Origin: Deltaproteobacteria bacterium
Lineage (GTDB): Bacteria; Myxococcota; XYA12-FULL-58-9; JAUUZB01
DNA length: 5,049 nucleotides
Assembly: GCA_030590185.1 (NCBI GenBank)
Contig: JAUUZB010000428.1
Span: 1-5,049 of the forward strand
Direction: 5' to 3'
The translations under genes and the position numbers were made by a program. The stretch's first letter is position 1; every line of letters starts with the position of its first letter. Below the pieces are notes generated by a model. It worked only from the letters and a program-made list of their open reading frames with translations, was not told where the DNA came from and did no database searches. Shown here one piece after another: positions 1 through 5,049 of this stretch.

Positions 1-481
1 AGGTGGCCATCGTTTCGGCCGTAACCTCGAGGCGTAGGAGGTGCCGTACCTTCTCGCGTCGCTTGCGGGCGCCTGGTCGATCGCCCCTGCCGAGACCGGA
101 CACCAGGGACTCGACCTCGCGGCACGTCCGGCCACGGGCGACCTCTAGCCATTCGCTTTCGGTTTCCGGGTCCGCCACCCGTGTGAGCTCCCGCACCACG
201 GACCAATTGATCTCTCCCGCGCGCAGGGCGTTCTTTGTCTCGGGCAACTCCTCGATCTCCCTGGCGACCCGTAGTCGTTCATTCACGGAGCCGAGCTTCG
301 GGCCGAATAGAGCGATGGCGTACTCGCCAAAGCTTCCCCTGCCGAGTCGGGCGTGGACACCCAGCCGGTGGGCTGCGAGCAGCCATTGGCCTACGTCGTA
401 GTCGAGGGCTGCTTGGGTTCTTGCCAGCTCCTCGAGGTGCTCGTTGGCCGTCATCCAAGTTGCCGTTGATGGGTCGTTCAT
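1..481 (-). CDS. DUF222/HNH-endonuclease-like protein, N-terminal part (cut by window edge)
   Basis: An ATG at 479-481 opens a minus-strand frame of 160 codons with no stop before the left edge, so the C-terminal part is missing. The protein begins MNDPSTATWMTANEHLEELA and continues with helical, Arg/Glu/Ala-rich sequence. Segments such as RLGRGSFGEYA, NERLRVAREIEELP and WSVVRELTRVADPETESEWL resemble the N-terminal region that precedes an HNH nuclease domain in large myxobacterial and actinobacterial families (DUF222/DUF222-like plus HNH). The HNH motif itself would lie outside the window, so nuclease activity cannot be confirmed. The start is supported by GAGGA four bases upstream; a second in-frame ATG is codon 10 (452-454) but has no comparable ribosome site. 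The gene is preceded by about 840 bp of non-coding, repeat-rich DNA, suggesting its own promoter. The reading frame is sound; the family call is from memory of the motif pattern. Confidence 0.72.
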   Translation of the reverse strand, partial: MNDPSTATWMTANEHLEELARTQAALDYDVGQWLLAAHRLGVHARLGRGSFGEYAIALFGPKLGSVNERLRVAREIEELPETKNALRAGEINWSVVRELTRVADPETESEWLEVARGRTCREVESLVSGLGRGDRPGARKRREKVRHLLRLEVTAETMAT

Positions 482-485
482 TGGG

Positions 486-490
486 TCCTC
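486..490 (-). promoter_or_regulatory. Shine-Dalgarno of the HNH-type gene
   Basis: GAGGA on the minus strand lies four bases before the ATG at 479-481. It favours this start over the in-frame ATG nine codons downstream. Confidence 0.6.
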
Positions 491-551
491 GCGATTGTTG
501 ATTGCTTCCTTTCTTAGCAGCCCCCCCTGACAGTTTTTGGTGTGGGTGAAT

Positions 552-564
552 ATATCCAGGATAT
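552..564. promoter_or_regulatory. 13-bp palindrome, possible operator upstream of the HNH-type gene
   Basis: ATATCC-A-GGATAT is a perfect 6-bp inverted repeat around one base, located about 70 bp upstream of the HNH-type ATG. It is AT-rich in otherwise GC-rich DNA and, read on the minus strand, a TATATT that could serve as a -10 box overlaps its edge. No clear -35 hexamer is seen at the right distance. An operator overlapping a promoter is an inference. Confidence 0.3.
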
Positions 565-600
565 TGCCATGAGGTTGTTGTATCGGGGCCATCGTGGCGG

Positions 601-868
601 GTGTGTGTTTCTCCACAGCCCCATGTGGGATTCCTGGGGTCAGGCATCGTCGTGTCAGTCGTGGGTTCTCCTGCAGTCCCACATGGGATTCCTGGGGTCA
701 GGCCTCGTCGTGTCAGTCGTGGGTTCTCCCACAGTCCAACGTGGGATTCTTGCGGTCAGGCATCGTCGTGTCAGTCGTGGGTTCTCCCACAGTCCCATGT
801 GGGATTCTTGCGGTCAGGCATCGTCGTGTCAGTCGCGGGTTCTCCCACAGTCCCATGTGGGGTTCCTT
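601..868. repeat. 58-bp tandem repeat array (about 4.6 units)
   Basis: Units run 601-660 (60 bp, divergent 5' end), 661-718, 719-776, 777-834 and a truncated copy 835-868. Units 719-776 and 777-834 differ at two positions; 661-718 differs from the latter at seven. The whole unit is conserved, with no variable spacer. Within unit 777-834, GTGGG (777-781) can pair with CCCAC (786-790) around TTCT, or TCCCACA (785-791) can pair with TGTGGGA (798-804) around six bases; the two stems share the central strand and exclude each other. Both stems are present in unit 719-776 in slightly changed form. They are disrupted in 661-718 and weakened in the end units. The 58-bp period excludes a peptide repeat. 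Confidence 0.9.
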
Positions 869-1061
869 CGGGACGCTAGCGGTGCAGGCCGGCAAGAACG
901 GGGCCGTCATCAATGAGTTCCGTTCACACTCTCTCGTGACTGTTGGTCCAGTTGACCGCGCTGCCACGCCCCTGGCATGTGCGCGTTCGCACTGCGTCGC
1001 GTGCCGCGGGGGCGGCCGACGCAGAGCGCCACGCCCGGCCAGGGGCGCGCCAGCGCTTCAG

Positions 1062-1126
1062 CGGTCTTCGTCGGTCTTCGTCGGTCTTCGTCGGTCTTCG
1101 TCGGTCTTCGTCGGTCTTCGTCGGTC
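1062..1126. repeat. Perfect 10-bp tandem repeat, six copies plus a half copy
   Basis: CGGTCTTCGT is repeated six times without a mismatch from 1062 to 1121, followed by CGGTC. The exactness points to recent slipped-strand expansion. The period is close to one helical turn and is not in frame with any gene. It lies about 200 bp downstream of the peptidase stop codon on the minus strand. Confidence 0.95.
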
Positions 1127-1218
1127 GCAGCCTGGCCCGAGCGGCCTCAGGCCGGCCTTGGGACAACGCGCCACGAAGCAGCACCGCGACCCTCCCCTCG
1201 CTGCCCAAGCAACGGCGG

Positions 1219-1233
1219 CCGGAGTGCCTCCGG
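1219..1233. other. Small perfect hairpin downstream of the peptidase gene
   Basis: CCGGAG-TGC-CTCCGG forms a 6-bp perfect stem with a three-base loop about 95 bp beyond the peptidase stop on the minus strand. No T-tract follows, so it is not a standard intrinsic terminator. It could act as a 3' mRNA stabiliser, or be chance in GC-rich DNA. Confidence 0.25.
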
Positions 1234-1325
1234 GCGATCGTACCCACACCAGAAAGCCCATGAGCCCGCCGGGCGGTCGATGTGGGCGGTGCTCTGCGAT
1301 GCTACTACTGCGCTCCGCCCTACTG

Positions 1326-3869
1326 CTACAACTCCACCCCTCGACTCACAAAAACCATCTCACTGCGCATCGCCGGCACCGAGCCAACAGGTCTCGGTCG
1401 CACCGGCTGCCCGGGGATCACCGGCAACCCAAACGACTCATCCACCACCCGCAGCCGCAACGGCTCCATCGACGTCACGACCTCGAGTTCCACCCCCTCC
1501 GCCCCGAACCCGCAGAAGATCATCTTCCAGGCCGACCGGGTCGCGCCAAAGATCGCCTCGGTGATCTTGGCGTCGGTCTCGGCGGAGAATCGAAACAGAT
1601 CCTCCACCGGCCGGCCGTTGACTCGGGTCGCGAGAACAGCGCTCGGCCCGCCGGCGCTCTCCTCCCAAAGGGTGAAGCAACCGGCGCCCCGGGGCGAGGT
1701 TAGCTGCAGCGCGACCCTCCGGGTGTCCGGCTGCGGTCCCGGCTCTGACGTCGCTTCGACGACCGGCGGTGCCAGCGCCAGCATTGGCGCCTCGGCAAAG
1801 ATCACCTGCTCGGCGTGCACAGTGAACTGCGGCAACTCTCCCTCGGCATAGCCGTGGCGGAAGAACTGCGCGAGCCAACGGTCTTCGGCGCCGGGGGTGC
1901 TCAGCCAAAATGCCGTCCCACGATCAGCGTCGAGGCCGTAGTGAATCACCGAGCGGTGCGGGTTGTCCCGGCCATGGCTGGTGCCCAACACCACCCCTAC
2001 GGCGATCAAGACTCCAACGCCGACGGCCGCCATGGGCACCGCCCAACGCCACCGGCCTGGCACGGCGCCCCAGGTCGGCGCCAGGAGTATCCAGCCGAGG
2101 GCGGCCACGAGCACCGCGGGGGCCGGGATCTGGCCGCCGTCCATCAGGAACAACGTGTAGACCACCTCGGCCAGGAGGATCACGTACGGCACCGGCAGCA
2201 GGGCCGCGATCAGGTCATGGGCGAGGCGGTCACGGAGGCGGTCACCGAGGCGGTCACGGAGGCGCACCCTCGCCGCCATCTCCGCCGCACCGAACAGCAG
2301 CGGCCATACAAAGAGATAGCTCGCGCCCGGGGCCAACGCGGTGGTCACGGCGGCACCGACCCAGAACCAAACGAGGCCCCCGGCCTGGCGTTCCATCGAT
2401 GTCAGGCCGGCCGGTCGCCAGACGGAGATCAGACCCGCCACACCGAACGCACACGACAGGTAGGCGACGAACAACCAATCATTCGCGGCCCACAGGAGAG
2501 TCGGGTCCAAGCTCCGGGCTACGGCCAACGCCACGGTCTGGGCAGCTATGGTGCAGACGATCACCGTCGAGAGACCGAGGCCCGCGGCGACCGCTGTCCA
2601 GATGATTCGCAGTCGCAGCGGCGGCGGCTCTCTGCACGGCTCCCGCTCTGGTTCCCGCTCTGGTTCCCGCTCTGATTCCTGCTCTGATTCCTGCTCTGAT
2701 TCCTGCTCTGGTTCCCGCTCCCGTTCCCGCTCCCGTTCCCGCTCTGGTTCCCGCGACTGCCCCCGGTCCGGCTCCGGATCCGGATCCCGCCCCCGCCGCC
2801 GCCCGGTCCACACCGCCCAACCGAACAACCCAGACGCCGCGAGCAACAACACCCACGCCGTAACCGTCGAGTAATGGATCAAAGTCCGGCCCAGGATGTC
2901 GAAATAGACCACGTCCCGGTCCGCCCCCCACCCCGCCTCGCGCTCCCCAAACGCCCGCGCCAGCGCCAGCCCGTACTCCCCGTGATGTTGCAGGCTCCCG
3001 CGGTCGAGGTTGGCCGCGGTGTCCGTGGCGCTGTGGTAGTGCTCCAGGTTGTCCGCCAGCGCGAAGTTCAGCCCCGCGAGCCCTGCCCGCTTGTAGATCG
3101 TCATGTCCGTGTCGTTGGGCAACAGCCGGCTCAGGGCCGCCACCAAAGAGCTGGCCAAGGGCGCCGGGGCCGCCTCGCCAAACGCCTCGATCAACGCCGC
3201 GTTGCCCGCCGAGGTCTCGAACATCGCCACCGGACCGCCGTTGCCGCGGCCTTCGAAATTCAGGACCAGATCAGCATCCCGCAACCACGCCAAGTCCCGC
3301 ACCGCCGCGCTCGCCCCGAGCAGCCCGATCTCCTCGGCGTCCGGGAAAAAGAACACCAGGTCGTGGCGCAGCCGAGGCCCTGCCCGCAGCGAACGCGCGA
3401 CCTCGAGCAACGCTCCCACCGCCGCGCCGTTGTCCCCGGCGCCCGGGCAGTTCGGCACCGAGTCGTAGTGAGCAGCCAACACGATGGTGCGCGCCCCGTC
3501 GCCGCCGCGCCCCCGCAGTCGGGCCCAGATGTTCTGCACCCGGGCGCCGCGGATCCAACCCGCCATTCGCACCGCGACCACCGCCTCATGGGTCTGCGGC
3601 TCGAGCCCAATCTCCCGCAGCATCTCGATCAGGTCGCGGCGTACCTGGTCGTGGGCCGAAGACCCAACCGGATGGGCCTGGGAGGCCACCCGCTCGACGA
3701 ACACCATGGCGCGCTCGGCGCTGAACCCCTCGGCCACCGCGTTGGCCGGGCGCGGCTCCGGTGGAGCCATTTGCGACACGACCCCGACGACCGAGAGCAT
3801 CACAACCAACGGCCCCGCCCCCACCCGGAGCCACCCAGCGGCGGTGCGATCCCTGTTGGCGGTGCTCAC
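1326..3869 (-). CDS. Membrane-anchored M28 family zinc metallopeptidase (ERMP1-like architecture)
   Basis: Predicted aminopeptidase-type Zn peptidase of 847 residues. After a hydrophobic N-terminal segment (about 14-34, signal anchor) comes the M28 domain: HYDS (H134, D136), AGDNG (D146), DAEE (E179 general base, E180), NFEG (E206) and HYHSATDT (H279) match the expected metal-binding and catalytic set, so the enzyme looks intact. About eight membrane helices follow (roughly 335-354, 421-448, 464-484, 498-514, 517-534, 552-576, 582-601, 607-629), then a soluble C-terminal domain (633-847). This order matches eukaryotic ERMP1/Fxna-type and related bacterial proteins; the peptidase domain should be extracytoplasmic. 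The loop between the first two post-domain helices is a highly charged 12-bp-repeat product. Start choice is uncertain: GTG at 3867-3869 gives a normal short n-region, but an in-frame TTG at 3903-3905 would add 12 residues, and neither has a good Shine-Dalgarno. The substrate is unknown. Confidence 0.9.
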   Translation of the reverse strand: MSTANRDRTAAGWLRVGAGPLVVMLSVVGVVSQMAPPEPRPANAVAEGFSAERAMVFVERVASQAHPVGSSAHDQVRRDLIEMLREIGLEPQTHEAVVAVRMAGWIRGARVQNIWARLRGRGGDGARTIVLAAHYDSVPNCPGAGDNGAAVGALLEVARSLRAGPRLRHDLVFFFPDAEEIGLLGASAAVRDLAWLRDADLVLNFEGRGNGGPVAMFETSAGNAALIEAFGEAAPAPLASSLVAALSRLLPNDTDMTIYKRAGLAGLNFALADNLEHYHSATDTAANLDRGSLQHHGEYGLALARAFGEREAGWGADRDVVYFDILGRTLIHYSTVTAWVLLLAASGLFGWAVWTGRRRGRDPDPEPDRGQSREPEREREREREREPEQESEQESEQESEREPEREPEREPCREPPPLRLRIIWTAVAAGLGLSTVIVCTIAAQTVALAVARSLDPTLLWAANDWLFVAYLSCAFGVAGLISVWRPAGLTSMERQAGGLVWFWVGAAVTTALAPGASYLFVWPLLFGAAEMAARVRLRDRLGDRLRDRLAHDLIAALLPVPYVILLAEVVYTLFLMDGGQIPAPAVLVAALGWILLAPTWGAVPGRWRWAVPMAAVGVGVLIAVGVVLGTSHGRDNPHRSVIHYGLDADRGTAFWLSTPGAEDRWLAQFFRHGYAEGELPQFTVHAEQVIFAEAPMLALAPPVVEATSEPGPQPDTRRVALQLTSPRGAGCFTLWEESAGGPSAVLATRVNGRPVEDLFRFSAETDAKITEAIFGATRSAWKMIFCGFGAEGVELEVVTSMEPLRLRVVDESFGLPVIPGQPVRPRPVGSVPAMRSEMVFVSRGVEL
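2223..2270 (-). repeat. In-frame 12-bp repeat in the peptidase gene (loop RDRL/GDRL)
   Basis: Three near-identical 12-bp units (2223-2234, 2235-2246, 2247-2258, core GAGGCGGTCAC) and a degenerate fourth encode RDRL, GDRL and RDRL around residues 535-550 of the peptidase. They sit in the loop between two predicted membrane helices. The period keeps the reading frame. Confidence 0.85.
2647..2754 (-). repeat. In-frame 12-bp repeat (nine units) encoding a charged Glu/Arg loop
   Basis: Nine 12-bp units run from 2647 to 2754 in three types: TCTGGTTCCCGC, TCTGATTCCTGC and TCCCGTTCCCGC. On the minus strand they encode four-residue blocks EREP, EQES and ERER, making a Glu/Arg/Gln/Pro tract at about residues 373-409 of the peptidase. 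The like units are clustered (three consecutive TCTGATTCCTGC), which suggests stepwise duplication. Changes in unit number would lengthen or shorten the loop without frameshift. Confidence 0.95.
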
Positions 3870-3933
3870 CGGGCAGCGCCTAGTCTGGATCTCCTCGGCA
3901 GGCAATGTGGTGAGTTGGAGGAGCGCTTCGACA

Positions 3934-4060
3934 GGCTCAGCGCGACCCTTCGACTCGCTGCGCTCGCTCAGGGCGAACGGATTTAGGACGAGGGGCTCAC
4001 CGCGACCCTTCGACTCGCTGCGCTCGCTCAGGGCGAACGGGTTTTGGACGACGGGCTCAG
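3934..4060. repeat. 60-bp tandem duplication upstream of the peptidase gene
   Basis: Copy 3934-3993 and copy 3994-4053 match at 56 of 60 positions, and a third copy begins at 4054 but breaks down after about eight bases. Each copy carries CCCTTCGACTCGCTGCGCTC followed by GCTCAGGGCGAAC; CCCT and AGGG, or alternatively TTCG and CGAA, can pair. A shorter relative, TTCGACAGGCTCAG, lies just outside at 3928-3940. Similar TTCGA...GGGCGAA motifs are, as far as I recall, dispersed repeats in many high-GC genomes, so this may be a REP-like element that has duplicated. Confidence 0.9.
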
Positions 4061-4120
4061 CCCAAACGAGTCACCACAGACCCGCCCCCGCGAAGGGAGA
4101 CGCGCAGCGGCTCCCGAAGC

Positions 4121-4148
4121 CCCGCAGCAGACGCCGCAGGCGGCTGCG
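4121..4148. repeat. GC-rich hairpin element, copy 1
   Basis: This 28-bp sequence matches 4217-4244 at all but one position. It folds as GCAGC-AGA-CGCC / GGCG-GCTGC: a 5-bp stem, a three-base AGA bulge, a 4-bp stem and a GCA loop. Confidence 0.7.
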
Positions 4149-4204
4149 AAGGGAGCGCAGGGAGACCGCGCCAGCGGGCTCCCGAAGCGCGCAGCGAGAC
4201 CGCA

Positions 4205-4219
4205 GGGCTCGCGGAGCCC
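4205..4219. other. Small hairpin beside the second GC-rich element
   Basis: GGGCT-CGCGG-AGCCC is a perfect 5-bp stem with a five-base loop, overlapping the left edge of the repeated hairpin at 4217-4244. A function is not evident. Confidence 0.25.
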
Positions 4220-4244
4220 GCAGCAGACGCCGAAGGCGGCTGCG
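4217..4244. repeat. GC-rich hairpin element, copy 2
   Basis: Second copy of the element at 4121-4148, 96 bp away. The single change is in the loop (GAA instead of GCA), leaving the stem and the AGA bulge intact. On the minus strand it lies just downstream of the T8 tract that follows the kinase gene. Confidence 0.7.
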
Positions 4245-4252
4245 GAGGCTCC

Positions 4253-4276
4253 AAAAAAAAGCCAACGAGAGGCCCC
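4253..4276 (-). terminator. Possible weak terminator after the kinase gene
   Basis: On the minus strand, about 33 bp past the kinase stop, GGCC and GGCT flank a seven-base loop directly before a run of eight T (4253-4260). The stem has only three G-C pairs plus G-U wobbles, so it is a marginal intrinsic terminator. The position and the T-run in GC-rich DNA are what argue for it. Confidence 0.35.
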
Positions 4277-4308
4277 AGGAAAACCCGAGCAAGAGCCCCC
4301 GAGAGCTC

Positions 4309-4953
4309 CTACTTCACAACCTCAATATCCCCGAGGTCCTTACGAATAATAATCTCCGCGAGCTTCCGATGCTCCCGAATAATCTCATGCTCCCGGGTGA
4401 GAATCTTCACCATCGTCTCGTCGAAAACATCCCGCGCCCGCTTCTCCCGGTCGGCCTTGGAGTCCTCAAAGGTGCGGTCGATGAAACAGTGACAATCCAC
4501 AAAATCGAGGGTGGTGGTGTACGTCCCCTCAGCGACCATGGCGTTCAGATCCGTGGTCTCCATCACCTCGGTGGTAAACCGATCCTCCGCATAGATCGAC
4601 AAAGGCTTATAGATGTCCGGATCCCCACGCTTAAAAGACCGCAAATTACACTCAATAAAGTCGAGCCGCGCCTCGAACATCCCAACCTGCTCGAGGTTGT
4701 TCATGCGCATCCGGTGACAGGTCTTGGAGGGAAAGATGAAATAATCATCCATCTGGAGGATGCCGGTCTTGATCCCCTTCTTGTCCAACGCCTGCTTGAG
4801 CTCCCAAGCGATCTCCGTCTTGCCGGAGCCAGACTCGCCACCCACCGAGAAGGTGTACTTGTCAGCCTTCTCAATGTCGGACCACTTAGCGTCGATAATC
4901 TTCTGCGCCACCAGGCTGTGCTCCGGCTTGATGACGAGTTTGTCCCCTTCCAT
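4309..4953 (-). CDS. Uridine-kinase-like P-loop kinase
   Basis: A 214-residue cytosolic protein. Residues 39-46 are a textbook Walker A, GESGSGKT, with K45 and T46 for ATP and Mg. MDDYF (68-72) corresponds to the acidic substrate/metal motif of the uridine kinase/phosphoribulokinase superfamily, AEGTYTT (141-147) sits where the Walker B-like strand is expected, and the Arg-rich stretch IDRTFEDSKADREKRARD (158-175) fits the lid. It probably phosphorylates a nucleoside or small sugar-like alcohol, but the specificity cannot be read. About 30 residues precede the P-loop strand, longer than in typical Udk. The start is fixed by GAGGAG seven bases upstream. The gene follows a probable glycosyltransferase by 36 bp, suggesting an operon and perhaps a sugar-related substrate (inference). 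Two hand-counted 60-bp samples are 50-52% GC against 73% in a peptidase sample. Confidence 0.88.
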   Translation of the reverse strand: MEGDKLVIKPEHSLVAQKIIDAKWSDIEKADKYTFSVGGESGSGKTEIAWELKQALDKKGIKTGILQMDDYFIFPSKTCHRMRMNNLEQVGMFEARLDFIECNLRSFKRGDPDIYKPLSIYAEDRFTTEVMETTDLNAMVAEGTYTTTLDFVDCHCFIDRTFEDSKADREKRARDVFDETMVKILTREHEIIREHRKLAEIIIRKDLGDIEVVK

Positions 4954-4960
4954 CCCAAAT

Positions 4961-4966
4961 CTCCTC
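4961..4966 (-). promoter_or_regulatory. Shine-Dalgarno of the kinase gene
   Basis: GAGGAG on the minus strand, seven bases before the ATG at 4951-4953, is a strong ribosome site and fixes the kinase start. Confidence 0.75.
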
Positions 4967-4989
4967 GAGTCAAGAGTCGTCGCGGGCCG

Positions 4990-5049
4990 TCACGAGAGAA
5001 GCTCGCGATCGACCTCCATGGTGCGCTCTGCGATCTTGGTCCAGGTGTA
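4990..5049 (-). CDS. C-terminal end of a probable glycosyltransferase (cut by window edge)
   Basis: Nineteen codons enter from the right edge and end at TGA (4990-4992). The peptide is YTWTKIAERTMEVDRELLS. The pattern aromatic-[TS]-W-x-K-I-A-x-x-T-x-x-x-x-R-E-L is typical of the last helix of GT-B fold glycosyltransferases (family GT4 and relatives, where a form like SWEKIAEQTLAVYREL is common). No stop interrupts the frame, and the 36-bp gap to the kinase start suggests co-transcription. With so little sequence the family call is tentative, and neither donor nor acceptor can be inferred. Confidence 0.55.
   Translation of the reverse strand, partial: YTWTKIAERTMEVDRELLS

Larger units (their letters stand above)
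482..1325. other. Non-coding, repeat-rich intergenic region
   Basis: No convincing gene is seen on either strand in these 844 bases. The open frames present run through tandem repeats whose periods (58 and 10 bp) are not multiples of three, so their translations are frame-rotated copies of the same DNA rather than conserved protein. The region holds a 13-bp palindrome near the HNH-type gene, a 58-bp repeat array, a 10-bp repeat array and several small GC-rich inverted repeats. It should contain the promoter of the HNH-type gene and any terminator of the peptidase gene, but I cannot point to a clear consensus for either. Confidence 0.65.
3870..4308. other. Non-coding, repeat-rich region between kinase and peptidase genes
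   Basis: This stretch of about 440 bp (403 bp if the peptidase starts at 3905) holds a 60-bp tandem duplication, a duplicated GC-rich hairpin, and shorter echoes such as GGCTCCCGAAGC-like pieces near 4109 and 4176. A plus-strand frame at 4044-4349 translates to a Pro/Ala/Gln-rich repetitive peptide that overlaps the 3' end of the kinase; I regard it as a shadow. The peptidase promoter should lie here, but no clear -35/-10 pair is visible. Confidence 0.6.

Noticed and set aside
279..647. Minus-strand 122-codon frame overlapping the HNH-type start
   Set aside because: It is out of frame with the 160-codon frame that has a good Shine-Dalgarno and family-like sequence, and it begins inside the repeat array.
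601..868. CRISPR array (unit length about 58 bp is close to a repeat plus spacer)
   Set aside because: The whole unit is conserved between copies; there are no unique spacers and no cas genes in the window.
1143..1158. Overlapping palindromes GGCCT-C-AGGCC and AGGCCGGCCT
   Set aside because: Short G/C palindromes are common by chance at this composition, and nothing places them at a regulatory position.
594..1703. Plus-strand open frame of 369 codons
   Set aside because: It crosses the 58-bp and 10-bp repeats, whose periods rotate the reading frame, and then runs antisense to the peptidase gene. The translation shows no domain.
1815..2675. Plus-strand open frame of 286 codons
   Set aside because: Antisense to the membrane part of the peptidase; low-complexity translation without recognisable motifs.
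2874..3986. Plus-strand open frame of 370 codons
   Set aside because: It is antisense to the M28 catalytic domain, which has all metal and catalytic residues. Long antisense frames are expected in high-GC genes.
4044..4349. Plus-strand Pro/Ala/Gln-rich 101-codon frame
   Set aside because: It translates the duplicated hairpins and overlaps the convergent kinase 3' end; its composition simply reflects the GC-rich repeats.

Overview
The window is high-GC DNA in which every credible gene lies on the minus strand. In reading order on that strand (right to left) they are: the last 19 codons of a probable glycosyltransferase (4990-5049), a uridine-kinase-like P-loop kinase (4309-4953), a large membrane-anchored M28 zinc metallopeptidase (1326-3869, or to 3905 with an upstream TTG start), and the first 160 codons of a DUF222/HNH-endonuclease-like protein that runs off the left edge (1-481). 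The base composition, the HNH-type N-terminus and the ERMP1-like peptidase fit a myxobacterial (Myxococcota/deltaproteobacterial) chromosome. That assignment rests on recognised family resemblance only; no marker gene is present.

Layout: 1-481 partial HNH-type gene; 482-1325 non-coding, with a short palindrome, a 58-bp tandem repeat array and a perfect 10-bp tandem repeat; 1326-3869 peptidase, with two separate in-frame 12-bp repeats that encode charged inter-helix loops; 3870-4308 non-coding, with a 60-bp tandem duplication and a duplicated GC-rich hairpin; 4309-4953 kinase; 4990-5049 glycosyltransferase tail. The glycosyltransferase and kinase are 36 bp apart, and the kinase has a strong Shine-Dalgarno, so they probably form an operon. 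The peptidase and HNH-type genes are each separated from upstream genes by 400-850 bp of repeat-rich DNA and look independently transcribed.

The unusual aspect is the density of short tandem repeats: periods of 10, 12 (twice), 58 and 60 bp within 5 kb. The intergenic repeats have periods that are not in frame or sit in non-coding DNA, while the intragenic ones keep frame. I see no CRISPR, insertion sequence, tRNA, rRNA or recognised defence or biosynthetic system. The most interesting candidate for an undescribed element is the 58-bp array, whose best-preserved units can form two mutually exclusive hairpins.
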